Assembly: GCA_020722685.1 (NCBI GenBank)
Contig: DYKH01000013.1
Location: 39,888-67,231 of the forward strand
Direction of reading: 5' to 3'
DNA from: Caldithrix sp.
Lineage (GTDB): Bacteria > KSB1 > UBA2214 > DYKH01
DNA: 27,344 bases
The translations under genes and the position numbers were made by a program. Below are positions 7,787 through 17,317 of the stretch, piece after piece. The notes under the pieces were generated by a model. It saw only the letters and a list, made by a program, of their open reading frames with translations. It did not search any database and was not told where the DNA came from. The stretch's first letter is position 1, and each line of letters opens with the position of its first letter.

Positions 7787-8740
7787 ATGATCGAAGTGAA
7801 TCATGTGACTCGATACTTTGGTCGAGTGATGGCAGTGGATGACGTCTCCTTTCAAGTGGGTAAAGGAGAGATCGTGGGTTTCTTAGGGCCCAACGCCGCA
7901 GGCAAAACGACCACCATGCGAATATTGACAACCTTTTTGCCCGCCTCAAAAGGCACCGCTTCGGTGGCCGGTTTTGACGTGCACGAGCAATCCATGGACG
8001 TACGCAAGCGCATCGGCTATTTGCCGGAAAATCCACCGCTCTATTTAGAAATGCGCGTAATCGACTATCTGGACTTTGTAGCCAAAATTAAGGGCGTGGA
8101 GCCCAAGAGTCGCAAAAAGGCGGTGAGCGATGCCATGGGGAAGGTCGCGATCACCAACGTTAGCAATCGGGTCATCAAGACACTATCCAAGGGGTATAAG
8201 CAACGCGTCGGACTGGCGCAGGCTCTGGTGCACAACCCAGATGTTTTGGTGTTGGACGAACCCACGGTCGGTCTCGATCCCAAGCAAATCATCGAGGTGC
8301 GCGAGCTCATCAAGGCTTTGGCCGGGAATCACACCATCATATTAAGCACCCATATTTTGCCTGAAGTCAGCATGACCTGCGAAAGAGTTGTCATCATTGA
8401 CAAGGGCAAGGTGGTAGCGGAAGATACGCCGGAAAACCTGACTCGCAAGGTCTCGGGCTCGCAGAGGCTAACGTTGAGCGTTCGCGGCCCGGTTGAGGAG
8501 GTGAAGCAGACTTTGACGAATCATCAGGGAGTTCTCAAAGTTCAATCGAGCCCCAGCGGGGATGGGAAGGATGTAACCACGTTTGTGGTGGAGAGCAAGC
8601 CGGACGGGGAAATTCGCCCGGCGTTAGCCAAGACCATCATCGGGCGTGGCTGGGACCTTTTTGAAATGGTGCCGGAAAGCATGAGTTTGGAAGATGTCTT
8701 CCTGCACCTGACGACAAAAGAGGAGGGTGCGGTTCAATGA
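7787..8740 (+). CDS. ABC transporter ATPase, GldA/ABC-2 export type
   Basis: This is the cytoplasmic ATPase of an ABC-2 type exporter. The 317-residue protein has Walker A GPNAAGKTT (34-42), the signature LSKGYKQRVGLAQAL, Walker B VLVLDEP, a D-loop and the switch STH. A C-terminal extension of about 80 residues ends in MSLEDVFLHLT, typical of the GldA/NatA/CcmA-like subfamily. AAAGGAGG precedes the ATG. It overlaps the permease by ATGA (8737-8740). Together with the permease and the GldG-like protein it forms the three-gene layout known from Bacteroidota gliding genes. That layout also occurs in many non-gliding bacteria, so gliding must not be assumed. Confidence 0.93.
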   Translation: MIEVNHVTRYFGRVMAVDDVSFQVGKGEIVGFLGPNAAGKTTTMRILTTFLPASKGTASVAGFDVHEQSMDVRKRIGYLPENPPLYLEMRVIDYLDFVAKIKGVEPKSRKKAVSDAMGKVAITNVSNRVIKTLSKGYKQRVGLAQALVHNPDVLVLDEPTVGLDPKQIIEVRELIKALAGNHTIILSTHILPEVSMTCERVVIIDKGKVVAEDTPENLTRKVSGSQRLTLSVRGPVEEVKQTLTNHQGVLKVQSSPSGDGKDVTTFVVESKPDGEIRPALAKTIIGRGWDLFEMVPESMSLEDVFLHLTTKEEGAVQ

Positions 8741-9522
8741 GGAATTTTCTTGCTATCTTGAATCGGGAGGTCAAATCTTATTTTTCATCGCCGATTGCCT
8801 ATGTCGTGATCGGTCTCTTCCTGTTGGTATCGGGGATCTTCTTTTATCTAATCGTTTCCAATTTTGTGCAAATATGCATGCGCGCTGATATGGAAGCACA
8901 GTACTACCGGATGGCGCCGCCGAAATTGAACGTCAACATGATGGCTATTCGGCCAATCCTCCACAATATGAGTCTGTTTGCACTCTTTTTCTTGCCGTTG
9001 GTGACGATGCGACTGTATTCCGACGAAAAGAAAAGCGGAACCATCGAGCTATTGCAAACTTCCCCGGTGACAAACCTGCAATCCATCATGGGCAAGTTCG
9101 CCGCCGGCTCGGTTCTTTATCTGATCATGCTCGGCTTTACGGCCATGTACATGGTGCTGCTGTTCATCTATGGCAAGCCGGAGTTCGGCCCCATTTTGAC
9201 CGGCTACCTCGGCCTCTTGTTGTTGGGATTGAGCTATGTATCCTTCGGCGTTTTCTTTTCCACGTTGACCGATAACCAAATCATTGCGGCCGTCAGCACC
9301 GTGACCTTCATCCTGTTCTTCTGGGCGGTTGGCTGGGTTTCGGGATTCGTCAGTCCATCCATCGGTAATACTCTGGCAAGCTTTTCGCTCATCGAGCACT
9401 TTGAGGATTTTGCCAAAGGTATTCTGGACACTAAACACATCGTTTATTATTTGAGCTTTATCAGTATGGGCTTATTTCTCTCTTTTGTATCGATAGAATC
9501 AGCAAGATGGAGGGGCAGATGA
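8737..9522 (+). CDS. ABC-2 type permease (GldF-like)
   Basis: This is the membrane subunit of the exporter. The 261-residue protein shows about six hydrophobic helices: one near 20-45, then segments near 80-95, 110-135, 145-170, 175-200 and 235-255. The first periplasmic loop (about 45-75) and the motif LFFLPLVTMRLYSDEKKSGTIELL after helix 2 are typical of ABC-2 permeases. It starts within the ATPase stop (ATGA) and ends within the likely start of the next gene (ATGA, 9519-9522), so the three genes are translationally coupled. The substrate cannot be deduced. Confidence 0.9.
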   Translation: MRNFLAILNREVKSYFSSPIAYVVIGLFLLVSGIFFYLIVSNFVQICMRADMEAQYYRMAPPKLNVNMMAIRPILHNMSLFALFFLPLVTMRLYSDEKKSGTIELLQTSPVTNLQSIMGKFAAGSVLYLIMLGFTAMYMVLLFIYGKPEFGPILTGYLGLLLLGLSYVSFGVFFSTLTDNQIIAAVSTVTFILFFWAVGWVSGFVSPSIGNTLASFSLIEHFEDFAKGILDTKHIVYYLSFISMGLFLSFVSIESARWRGR

Positions 9523-11075
9523 TTACCAAATATGCAAGCATTGGAGGGCTGGCCGGACTGGTGTTGGTCCTGCTAAGTCTGGTGGTTTACTCGATCAATT
9601 CCGTGATCAATGCGCTAACGATGATCCTCTTTTTCGTGGGCTTGGCCTTGTTGATTGCCTTCTTCGTGCTTCGATTTAAGGAAATCAAGGCTGGCCTGTC
9701 CAGCCGCTCGGCCAAGTTCGGCAGCAATGCGGCGATGATGATCGTGTTTCTGACCGGCATCCTCATCGTCGTCAATATTTTCCTCAATCGCTTCACCTAC
9801 CGGGTAGACACGACGGCGGCAAAGCAGTTCAGCCTCGCTGAGCAAACTCGCAAGGTGCTCAAGCATCTTGATAGTGACGTCAAGGTGATTGGCTTCTTCA
9901 AGAGCGGCGAAGAGTTCCAAGCCAGGGAACTGTTTACAGAATACGCTCATTATTCGCCGCGATTCAGCTTTGAATTCATTGATCCGGACAAAAAGCCGGG
10001 ATTGGCCAAGAGCTACCAAATCACTTCCTACGGCACAATGGTGATCGTGGGAAAAGACAAGCAAGAAAAAGTCCAAAAGGTGGCCGAAGAGGACGTGACC
10101 AATGCCCTCATCAAGGTGACTCGAGAGGGAGTCAAGAAGGTCTATTTCCTCACCGGGCACGGTGAAAAGGACTTTTCCAGCAGCGAAAAAGGCGGATTGA
10201 GTACCGTCAAGGCCAAACTAGAACATGAAAACTTTCTCACCGATAAGATTCTCTTAGCCGAGCAAGATTCAATTCCCTCGGACTGTACGGTTTTGATCGT
10301 CGCCGGTCCAAAGTCGGATTTGTTCCAGAAGGAACAAGACGAGATCGACAAGTATTTGAAAAAAGGCGGCAAAGTTCTGTTCCTGCTGGATCCTGACAGT
10401 CAGGAAGGTTATGGGCAGTACCTGCAAAAATGGGGCTTCAAAGTCGGCAACGACATAGTCGTCGATGCTTCTGGTATCGGTCAGCTTTTTGGCGCCGGTC
10501 CAACCATTCCCATCGTTTCCGAGTACCAAAAGCATGCATTGACCAAGGATTTTCAGATCATGACTTTCTATCCGGAAGCCCGGTCTATCTCGAAAGCCGA
10601 GACCGTGCCAACGGGGGTGACTTTTACCGAAGTGGCCAAGACCAGCGCACGTAGCTGGGGCGAAACCCGTCCGCTCACCAGCGACAAGATCGCCTTCGAT
10701 AGCGGCGAAGATTTGCGCGGCCCCATCGCCATCCTGGCCACGGCAGAGAAAGATGCTGAGAATCAGCCCTCGGCAAAGGAGGATCGATTCGATCTCGGCG
10801 TCGTGAAGGCCAAGACTCGGTTGGCTGTCTTTGGTGATTCCGATTTTGCCACCAATGCTTACTGTAAAGTGCAAGGCAACGGCGATATGTTTTTGAATAC
10901 TGTCAACTGGCTGGCAGAGGAAGAAGACTTGATCTCGGTGAGAGCGCGCGATCCGGAGGACCGGCGCTTGAACCTGACGCAAAAGCAATCGCGCATGATC
11001 CTCTATTTGGGAGTGATTCTGTTACCGGTGCTGATTTTCGGGACAGGAATCGCAGTTTACAACAAGAGGAAATAG
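9519..11075 (+). CDS. GldG-like ABC transporter auxiliary protein
   Basis: This protein has two N-terminal membrane helices (about 5-50). A third helix near 70-90 is followed by a large extracytoplasmic region of the GldG/ABC_transp_aux type, with VDTTAAKQFSLAEQTRKVLKHLDSDVKVIGFFK. A C-terminal helix ends at YNKRK. The open frame allows a start at 9507. ATG 9519 is preferred because GGAGGGG (9509-9515) then becomes its ribosome binding site and the start overlaps the permease stop as ATGA, giving 518 residues. The family is thought to assist ABC-2 exporters, and the biochemical role is unknown. A terminator-like hairpin follows directly. Confidence 0.88.
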   Translation: MITKYASIGGLAGLVLVLLSLVVYSINSVINALTMILFFVGLALLIAFFVLRFKEIKAGLSSRSAKFGSNAAMMIVFLTGILIVVNIFLNRFTYRVDTTAAKQFSLAEQTRKVLKHLDSDVKVIGFFKSGEEFQARELFTEYAHYSPRFSFEFIDPDKKPGLAKSYQITSYGTMVIVGKDKQEKVQKVAEEDVTNALIKVTREGVKKVYFLTGHGEKDFSSSEKGGLSTVKAKLEHENFLTDKILLAEQDSIPSDCTVLIVAGPKSDLFQKEQDEIDKYLKKGGKVLFLLDPDSQEGYGQYLQKWGFKVGNDIVVDASGIGQLFGAGPTIPIVSEYQKHALTKDFQIMTFYPEARSISKAETVPTGVTFTEVAKTSARSWGETRPLTSDKIAFDSGEDLRGPIAILATAEKDAENQPSAKEDRFDLGVVKAKTRLAVFGDSDFATNAYCKVQGNGDMFLNTVNWLAEEEDLISVRARDPEDRRLNLTQKQSRMILYLGVILLPVLIFGTGIAVYNKRK

Positions 11076-11080
11076 TTTTG

Positions 11081-11118
11081 GCGACAGGGCTTTCGTTAAT
11101 GAAAGTCCTGTCGCGTTT
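11081..11118 (+). terminator. Intrinsic terminator after the gldG-like gene
   Basis: A 14-bp stem (11081-11094 with 11101-11114, one G-T wobble) has a 6-base loop (11095-11100) and is followed by GTTTTG. It starts 5 bases after the stop codon. The T-tract is short, so read-through is possible. Even so, the stem is one of the strongest in the window. Confidence 0.7.
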
Positions 11119-11143
11119 TGTGATTTGGGCAAAGGAGAGTAAA

Positions 11144-11275
11144 GGTAATCGATCACCGGATGGGATTACCTCTACGTGTGTACGGGTCTCCTTCTGCCGT
11201 GCAGTGGTAAGGAGATTCCTGAATCCGCATGGATGACAGCCCCGGGAGGCATGTTAGTGAACCCCGTGATGGGTT
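11144..11275 (+). ncRNA. Candidate structured leader before the DUF4340 gene
   Basis: Three successive hairpins lie in the 240-base gap. The first is GGTAATC/GATTACC (11144-11150/11164-11170). The second is TCTCCTT/AAGGAGA (11187-11193/11209-11215), stacked on CTGC/GCAG (11194-11197/11201-11204) with a CGT loop. The third is AACCC/GGGTT (11260-11264/11271-11275). The second contains AAGGAG, which would be occluded when folded. I do not recognise a known RNA family. It could be a regulatory 5' leader or a small RNA. Confidence 0.35.
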
Positions 11276-11314
11276 ACTGAACATTGAAGAAAAAACCATG
11301 GAGCATGGAGAATT

Positions 11315-12694
11315 ATGAATTTTAGAACTACCATCATATTGGCCCTAATCTTCATAATTGGCATAGGCGGCGTCCTTATGCTGAAAAAGCAGGATGCCAA
11401 AAAAGTAGAAGAAAAGAAATCTGAAGGCAAGCTATTAACAGTTGAAAAGGACAAAATAACCGATATCTATTTGGAGCCCAGTGGCATTCACGCAGTCAAA
11501 GATAGCACGCGCTGGAGGATCGTTGCACCGGTCAAGACGGACGGCGAAAAATCCTCTCTTGACGCGATCCTGAACATGTTCGACTGGGGCAAGGTCGAGC
11601 GCGTTGTTTCTTCGGACCCGAATGAATATGCTTCTTTCGGCCTCCAGCCCGGACGAGGGAAAATGACACTCGTGCACAGCGCTGGCGCCGACACGTTTTA
11701 CCTGGGCGACAAGAATCCGACCGGCTCCTACGTGTTTGCCCGCAAATCCGGCTCACCGGACGTTTTTCTGGTGACGACGAGTTTGGAGAGCAACATTCAA
11801 AAAACCCTATTTGATCTACGAGAGAAAAGCGTCATCCGATTTGAGACCAGTCAGGCAAATTCCTTGGATCTCACCACGCCCAAGGGCCATTTCTCTCTCA
11901 AGAAAGAAGGAGGCAAGTGGGAGCTGACGGAGCCTCTTGCCTGCAAGGCGGATGAATCCAAAATGAGCTCGCTGCTGAGCCGATTGAGTAGCGAGAAGGC
12001 CAAAGAATTTGTCGAAGAAGAGCCAAAGAGCTTGGCGAGCTATGGAATTGACAAGCCCAGCTATCAAGTGAGCTTGACCCTGGGCGAAAATCGCGCAAGA
12101 AAGACTTTGTTGATTGGCAAGATAGAGAAAGGAAAGTACTTTGCCAAGGATGAATCGCGGGCACCCGTTTTCACCGTCGATTCCAGCTTTGTCGGCCAGT
12201 TGCGACTCACTTTGAAGGACCTACGCGACAAGAAAGTCACGGACGTCTCTTCGTATGAAATTGATAGGCTGGTCTTGGAGCAACCGACCGGCACCATTTC
12301 TTGCGAAAAAGATACCGCCGGCAATTGGATGGTCACGGCGCCCAAGACCGGCAAGGCGCTGTCATGGAAGGTTTCCGGCATCACCACTGCGGTTGCCAAT
12401 CTCAAAGCAGATGATTTCGCGAGCGAGTCCTCCGGTTCCCTAAAAACTTTTGGACTGGATAAGCCCATTGCCTCGGGCAAATTTTATAGAAAGGATAAGC
12501 TTTTGGTCGAGCTCTTGGCCGGCAAAGAAGCTGAAAAAGACAAACGATACGTAAAAACCGCTGATAACAGCACGGTGTTCATCGTCGGCAAAGACATTTA
12601 TGACAAGCTAACAACCAAGCTCGAAGACCTATTGGAGCCGCCGCCGCAACCAGAAACAAAGCCGGCAGGGGATACAAAGGCCTCGAGCGAGTAA
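11315..12694 (+). CDS. DUF4340 domain-containing membrane-anchored protein
   Basis: This 459-residue protein has one N-terminal membrane helix (about 5-23) followed by a hydrophilic extracytoplasmic region. That region contains repeated segments of the DUF4340 type: ITDIYLEPSGIHAVKDSTRWRIVAP, the SYGIDKPSYQVSLTLGEN region and TFGLDKPIASGKFY. Each repeat ends in a (F/Y)G(L/I)xxP turn. DUF4340 proteins commonly follow GldA/F/G-like ABC cassettes and probably work with them on the outer face of the membrane. The function is unknown. The ATG at 11315 follows GGAG, and a structured gap and terminator-like hairpin separate it from the cassette. Confidence 0.85.
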   Translation: MNFRTTIILALIFIIGIGGVLMLKKQDAKKVEEKKSEGKLLTVEKDKITDIYLEPSGIHAVKDSTRWRIVAPVKTDGEKSSLDAILNMFDWGKVERVVSSDPNEYASFGLQPGRGKMTLVHSAGADTFYLGDKNPTGSYVFARKSGSPDVFLVTTSLESNIQKTLFDLREKSVIRFETSQANSLDLTTPKGHFSLKKEGGKWELTEPLACKADESKMSSLLSRLSSEKAKEFVEEEPKSLASYGIDKPSYQVSLTLGENRARKTLLIGKIEKGKYFAKDESRAPVFTVDSSFVGQLRLTLKDLRDKKVTDVSSYEIDRLVLEQPTGTISCEKDTAGNWMVTAPKTGKALSWKVSGITTAVANLKADDFASESSGSLKTFGLDKPIASGKFYRKDKLLVELLAGKEAEKDKRYVKTADNSTVFIVGKDIYDKLTTKLEDLLEPPPQPETKPAGDTKASSE

Positions 12695-12714
12695 GGTAGC
12701 CTGCGGCGACTTCC

Positions 12715-12781
12715 TGTCTCCCCGACTGGAATTTTTGCCAAAAGGCCGTCTTTTAAATTGAGCTATGAGTAAACGGGGACA
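12715..12781 (+). promoter_or_regulatory. Possible pnp leader hairpin
   Basis: TGTCTCCCCG (12715-12724) pairs with CGGGGACA (12774-12781) as 8 bp with one or two extra bases bulged, enclosing a smaller AAAAG/CTTTT hairpin (12740-12744/12750-12754). The structure ends about a dozen bases before the pnp ATG. E. coli pnp is known to be autoregulated through RNase III cleavage of a leader stem. The same here is only an inference. Confidence 0.3.
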
Positions 12782-12793
12782 ATTGGAGATAAA

Positions 12794-14911
12794 ATGATCA
12801 TCAGAAAACAAACAGAGCTTGGCGGGAAAGCATTTTTCATCGAGTGCGGAAAACTGGCAAAACAAGCCGACGGCGCTGTCTGGGTGCAAATGGGAGATAG
12901 CGTTATCTTGGCCACCGCGGTGGCCGACAAGAATCCTGCCGAAGAACAAGACTTCTTCCCGCTAACGGTAGAATACCGGGAGCGAGCGTATGCGGCGGGA
13001 AAAATCCCGGGCGGCTTTTTCAAGCGAGAAGGCAAACCGAGTGAGGCCGAAATTTTAAACGCGCGCCTCATCGACCGGGCCATCCGCCCGCTTTTCCCAA
13101 AAGCCTTCAAGAACGAAGTGCAGGTTTTCGTTTGGGTGCTTTCCGCCGACAAGGTCAACAATCCCGACGTGCTGGGCATTGCCGGGGCCTCGGCCGCCCT
13201 TTCCCTTTCGCAGATTCCCTTCGACGGCCCGATAGCCGGGGTGCGAGTGGGCAGGGTCAAAGGCGAGTTCGTTGTCAACCCGACTTTTGAAGACCAAGAG
13301 CAAACGGATATCGATTTGGTGATTGCTGCCTCTGCGGATTCCATCATTATGGTGGAGGGTGAAGCCAATGAGATATCGGAAGAGGACATGATCAATGCGC
13401 TCAATTTTGGTCATAAGGAAATCCGCAAGATCATTGCCCTGCAGCATGAGTTGGTGGCAGAAGTTGCCAAACCGAAAATGGAGCTGCCGGCGGAGGAGGA
13501 TTTGACCGCTCTGGCTTTGGAGGTGGAGAAACAAAGTCGCGAAGAGATGAGCACGGCACTGAGAATTACCGAGAAAGAAGCTCGCCATGAGGCATTGGCT
13601 GCGATCCTGGAAAAAGTGCAAACCGGGTTAGCGGAAGCCTACCCGGAAAAGGAAGGTAAGATTGCCGAGATCTTCCACGATCTGGAAAAGACCTTGATGC
13701 GCAAAATGGTCTTGGATGAAAACCGGCGGCTGGACGGCAGAGGCCCGCAGGATATTCGCGACATCAGCATAGAGGTCGGGGTGCTGCCGCGCGCCCATGG
13801 CTCGGCGCTTTTTACCCGCGGACAAACCCAGGCCTTGGCAGCCACCACACTTGGCACCAAGATCGATGAACAAAAAATCGAAAAACTGGAGGGCGAGTTT
13901 TTCAAGAACTATATGCTGCACTATAATTTCCCGCCATTCAGCACCGGGGAAGTGCGTGCATTGCGCGGAGTCAGCAGGAGAGAGGTCGGGCATGGCAATC
14001 TGGCGGAGCGCGCCATCCGTCCGCTTATTCCTGCGGACAAGCTGTTTCCGTACACCATCCGCGTTGTTTCCGATATTTTGGAATCCAACGGCTCGTCTTC
14101 TATGGCCACGGTCTGCGCCGGCTCGCTTTCTTTGATGGATGCCGGCGTACCCATCAAAGCCGCCGTTGCCGGCATCGCCATGGGCCTGATCAAAGAAGAA
14201 GACAGAGTGGTCATTCTTACCGACATTCTGGGCGACGAGGACCATTTAGGCGATATGGATTTCAAGGTGGCGGGAACGCGAGAGGGTATTACTGCTTTCC
14301 AAATGGATATCAAAATCAAGGGCCTTTCCACCGACATTATGCGGGAGGCATTGGGCCGAGCCAAACAGGCCCGTTTTTACGTGCTGGATAAAATGAATGC
14401 GGTCTTGGCGGCCCCGCGCACCCAGCTTTCAGAGTACGCGCCAAGGATCCTGACCGTCAAGATTCCCACCGACTCTATCGGCGCGGTCATCGGACCTGGC
14501 GGCAAGACCATCCGAGAGATTGTTGAGCGTACCGGCGCCACCATCGACATTGCCGATGACGGCACCGTCACCATCGCCTCCGTCGATCCGGCCGCCGGCG
14601 AAGCCGCTGCGGGCATCATTCGCTCCATGACCGCCGAGCCGGAAGTCGGCGTCGTCTATAAAGGCAAGGTCAAGAAGCTGATGAAATTCGGCGCCTTTAT
14701 CGAGATCCTGCCCGGCAAGGAAGGCTTGCTGCATATCTCCGAGATCGATCACTATCGTGTCGAGCGCGTCGAGGACGTCCTCAAAGTCGGGGACGAGGTC
14801 GAAGTCAAGCTGATGAAAATCGACGGCGAAGGACGACTGGACCTCAGCCGCAAGGCGCTGATCGCAAAGGGATCGGACACCAAAGGTTTTAACAAGCCTA
14901 AGGAAGGTTGA
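12794..14911 (+). CDS. pnp: Polyribonucleotide nucleotidyltransferase (PNPase)
   Basis: PNPase degrades RNA 3' to 5' phosphorolytically and is a degradosome component in many bacteria. The 705-residue protein has two RNase PH-like domains. The first begins around residue 1 (GDSVILATAVADKNP). The second starts near 310, with RRLDGRGPQDIRDISIEVGVLPRAHGSALFTRGQTQ and the catalytic-region motif ILGDEDHLGDMDFKVAGT. An all-helical linker lies between them. A KH domain with IGPGGKTIREIVERTGA and an S1 domain with GKVKKLMKFGAFIEILPGKEGLLHISEI close the protein. The length is normal. The ATG at 12794 has GGAG upstream, and 18 bases separate it from the M16 peptidase gene. Confidence 0.97.
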   Translation: MIIRKQTELGGKAFFIECGKLAKQADGAVWVQMGDSVILATAVADKNPAEEQDFFPLTVEYRERAYAAGKIPGGFFKREGKPSEAEILNARLIDRAIRPLFPKAFKNEVQVFVWVLSADKVNNPDVLGIAGASAALSLSQIPFDGPIAGVRVGRVKGEFVVNPTFEDQEQTDIDLVIAASADSIIMVEGEANEISEEDMINALNFGHKEIRKIIALQHELVAEVAKPKMELPAEEDLTALALEVEKQSREEMSTALRITEKEARHEALAAILEKVQTGLAEAYPEKEGKIAEIFHDLEKTLMRKMVLDENRRLDGRGPQDIRDISIEVGVLPRAHGSALFTRGQTQALAATTLGTKIDEQKIEKLEGEFFKNYMLHYNFPPFSTGEVRALRGVSRREVGHGNLAERAIRPLIPADKLFPYTIRVVSDILESNGSSSMATVCAGSLSLMDAGVPIKAAVAGIAMGLIKEEDRVVILTDILGDEDHLGDMDFKVAGTREGITAFQMDIKIKGLSTDIMREALGRAKQARFYVLDKMNAVLAAPRTQLSEYAPRILTVKIPTDSIGAVIGPGGKTIREIVERTGATIDIADDGTVTIASVDPAAGEAAAGIIRSMTAEPEVGVVYKGKVKKLMKFGAFIEILPGKEGLLHISEIDHYRVERVEDVLKVGDEVEVKLMKIDGEGRLDLSRKALIAKGSDTKGFNKPKEG

Positions 14912-14929
14912 TCGGACAGCATTTTCGGC

Positions 14930-16168
14930 ATGACGAAAACTGAAATTCGCAAAACGGTATTAGACAATGGCGTCCGCGTCATCACCGAGCGGATGCCATT
15001 TGTGCGCTCGGTGTCATTGGGGGTGTGGATCCGCGTTGGCTCCGCCAATGAGAGCGCGGAAACCAACGGCATTTCGCATTTTCTCGAGCACATGCTTTTT
15101 AAGGGAACCAAGAACCGGAGTGCACTGGAAATTGCAGCAAGCTTGGAATCTCTCGGCGGCTATATCAATGGATCGACGGGAAGAGAAATCAGCGTTTTCA
15201 ACGCACACGTTTTGGACGAACATGTGGAAACGGCCGTCGACGTGTTATCCGACCTTCTTTTGAATCCCCGCCTCGGCAAGAAAGAGCTTGAACTGGAAAA
15301 AAGCGTGGTGTTGGCGGAAATCAGGCATGCCAAGGAGGATCCTGAAGAGATGGTGCTGGATCTTTTCTGTCAAAATGTCTTTCCCGACCACCCACTGGGA
15401 TTTTTTATCTACGGAAACGAAAGCAACGTCGCCGGTTTTAGCCAAAAGGCGCTGCTTTCTCATTTGCAGCATCAATACACTTGTGATCGAACGGTATTTG
15501 CGGCGGCCGGCAATATTGAACATGAGCGGTTCGTCGAGATCGTCGCAAACAAATACCAGCCCCAGTGCATCTCGCCGCCCTCGACTCCTCCTTTGTCGCC
15601 GGGGGATCAAGCGATACGCTACTCTAAACGCGAGGAGGATTCTTTGCAGCAGGCGCACATCTGTTTGGGCGCCAAAATCTGCAGCTATGATGACGAGCGG
15701 AAATATCCGACTGTCCTCTTAGACGTTCTCTTAGGAGGGGGTATGAGCTCGCGGCTTTTTCAGAACATTCGCGAAAAGTACGGCTTTGCCTATTCCGTCT
15801 ACAGCTTTACCGATTTTATGGCAGACGTCGGCCTCCTGGGCATCTACATGGCTTGCGCAGTGGATAAGGTGGAAAAATCCGTGGAGCTAATCCGGGCTGA
15901 GCTTAAGAAGCTGAAGAACAACAGCATCTCCGACGAAGAGCTAAGCCGGATCAAGTCGCAGGTGCGAGGAAGCATGACTTTGGGAATGGAGAGCAGCGCC
16001 CGGCGAATGCGCCAGATTGGAGAGAACGAGAGCTACCACTGCCAACACCTTTCGCTGGATCAGCTCATTGCCAAGATCGAGAGTGTTACCGCAGGGGATT
16101 TGGTCGAGCTGGCCAGACAATTCTTGGATGATTCCAAATTAAACATAACCATATTAGCGCCCAAATAA
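14930..16168 (+). CDS. M16 family zinc metallopeptidase
   Basis: This is a processing-peptidase-like zinc protease. The 412-residue product has the inverted zinc motif HFLEH at 50-54 (His50, Glu53, His54), and the third ligand is a Glu about 76 residues downstream (near residue 130, in [18 protein letters not shown]). The C-terminal half carries the M16 [19 protein letters not shown] segment. The single-chain length of about 410 matches the bacterial PqqL/MPP-beta-like subgroup. The gene follows pnp by 18 bases. The pnp-M16 order is widespread in bacteria and the substrate is not known. Confidence 0.93.
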   Translation: MTKTEIRKTVLDNGVRVITERMPFVRSVSLGVWIRVGSANESAETNGISHFLEHMLFKGTKNRSALEIAASLESLGGYINGSTGREISVFNAHVLDEHVETAVDVLSDLLLNPRLGKKELELEKSVVLAEIRHAKEDPEEMVLDLFCQNVFPDHPLGFFIYGNESNVAGFSQKALLSHLQHQYTCDRTVFAAAGNIEHERFVEIVANKYQPQCISPPSTPPLSPGDQAIRYSKREEDSLQQAHICLGAKICSYDDERKYPTVLLDVLLGGGMSSRLFQNIREKYGFAYSVYSFTDFMADVGLLGIYMACAVDKVEKSVELIRAELKKLKNNSISDEELSRIKSQVRGSMTLGMESSARRMRQIGENESYHCQHLSLDQLIAKIESVTAGDLVELARQFLDDSKLNITILAPK

Positions 16169-16193
16169 CTTTTACAACGCGGAGGAAAATCTT

Positions 16194-17309
16194 ATGATTA
16201 TCGGAGTGCCAAAGGAAATTAAGGCAAATGAAAATCGGGTGGCGCTGGTGCCGTCCGGCGCCGAAACGCTCAAGCAGGCCGGCCACAGTGTGTTGGTGGA
16301 GAAAGATGGAGGAGTGGGAAGCGGGTTTTCCGACGCGGATTATAAAGCCGCCGGCGCTGAGATACTTGCCTCCCCCGCAGAGATTTATCTCAAGGCAGAC
16401 ATGATCATGAAGGTGAAGGAGCCTTTGCCTCAGGAGTACAAACTGATTCGTGAAGGGCAAATCCTGTTCACCTATTTTCATTTTGCGGCCTCTTTGGAGC
16501 TGACCCAAGCAATGATCGCCAGCAAAGCAGTTTGTATTGCCTACGAAACCGTGGCAAAAGAGGACGGCACCCTGCCGCTGTTGGTGCCCATGAGCGAAGT
16601 CGCGGGCAGAATGGCCGTTCAAGAAGGCGCCAAATACCTGGAGAAGTTTTTTGGCGGACGTGGAATTCTCCTTGGCGGAATTCCGGGCGTCAGACCGGCC
16701 TCGGTGGTCATCCTGGGCGGCGGAGTCGTCGGCATCAACGCGGCAAAAATGGCCGCCGGCATGGGAGCGAGTGTGACCATTTTGGATATCAATTTGGATC
16801 GTCTGCGTTACCTTGACGAAGTCATGCCGAAGAACGTCATCACGGTCAAATCCAATCCCCAGACCATACGTGAGGCCATTTCCCAGGCTGATTTGGTGAT
16901 CGGCGCGGTTCTCATTGCCGGGGCCAAAGCGCCGAACTTGGTCACGCGCGACATGCTCAAGCTGATGAAACCTGGCTCGGTGATCGTGGACGTGGCGGTC
17001 GATCAAGGCGGTTGCATCGAGACCATCAAGCCGACGACCCACCAGGATCCCACCTACGTCATCGACGGCGTAATCCATTACGGCGTCGCCAACATGCCGG
17101 GCGCTGTGCCCATGACTTCTACGATTGGTTTGACCAACGCCACGCTACCCTATGCATTGGAGATTGCCAACAAAGGCTACCGGAGAGCAATCAAAGAGAA
17201 CAAGGAAATCGCCTTGGGAGTCAACATCATCAATGGCAAAGTAACTTACAAAGGCGTTTCGGATGCCTTTGGTTTGCCCTTGGTGCCGCTGAATCAAATC
17301 ATCAACTGA
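16194..17309 (+). CDS. ald: Alanine dehydrogenase
   Basis: The enzyme interconverts L-alanine and pyruvate plus ammonia with NAD. The 371-residue product has the family start [18 protein letters not shown] with the substrate-binding Arg near 15. Lys75 lies in KVKEP and His96 in FHF, the known catalytic pair. The NAD-binding glycine loop is [14 protein letters not shown] (171-184), with the acidic D of ILDIN after it. The C-terminal [16 protein letters not shown] segment is typical. GCGGAGG precedes the ATG by a good distance. It lies 25 bases after the M16 gene and 8 before the deacetylase. Confidence 0.96.
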   Translation: MIIGVPKEIKANENRVALVPSGAETLKQAGHSVLVEKDGGVGSGFSDADYKAAGAEILASPAEIYLKADMIMKVKEPLPQEYKLIREGQILFTYFHFAASLELTQAMIASKAVCIAYETVAKEDGTLPLLVPMSEVAGRMAVQEGAKYLEKFFGGRGILLGGIPGVRPASVVILGGGVVGINAAKMAAGMGASVTILDINLDRLRYLDEVMPKNVITVKSNPQTIREAISQADLVIGAVLIAGAKAPNLVTRDMLKLMKPGSVIVDVAVDQGGCIETIKPTTHQDPTYVIDGVIHYGVANMPGAVPMTSTIGLTNATLPYALEIANKGYRRAIKENKEIALGVNIINGKVTYKGVSDAFGLPLVPLNQIIN

Positions 17310-17317
17310 TCGGCCCG

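Noticed and set aside
7787..11075. Gliding motility genes
   Set aside because: The ATPase/permease/GldG-like trio also occurs in non-gliding bacteria, and no other gliding gene is in the window.
13055..14245. Long minus-strand frames opposite pnp
   Set aside because: Shadow frames over a conserved gene, without start signals.
17012..17317. Upstream extension of the deacetylase reading frame over ald
   Set aside because: It lies in another frame inside a well-conserved gene and its Arg/His/Gln-rich translation is a shadow. The real start is GTG 17318.
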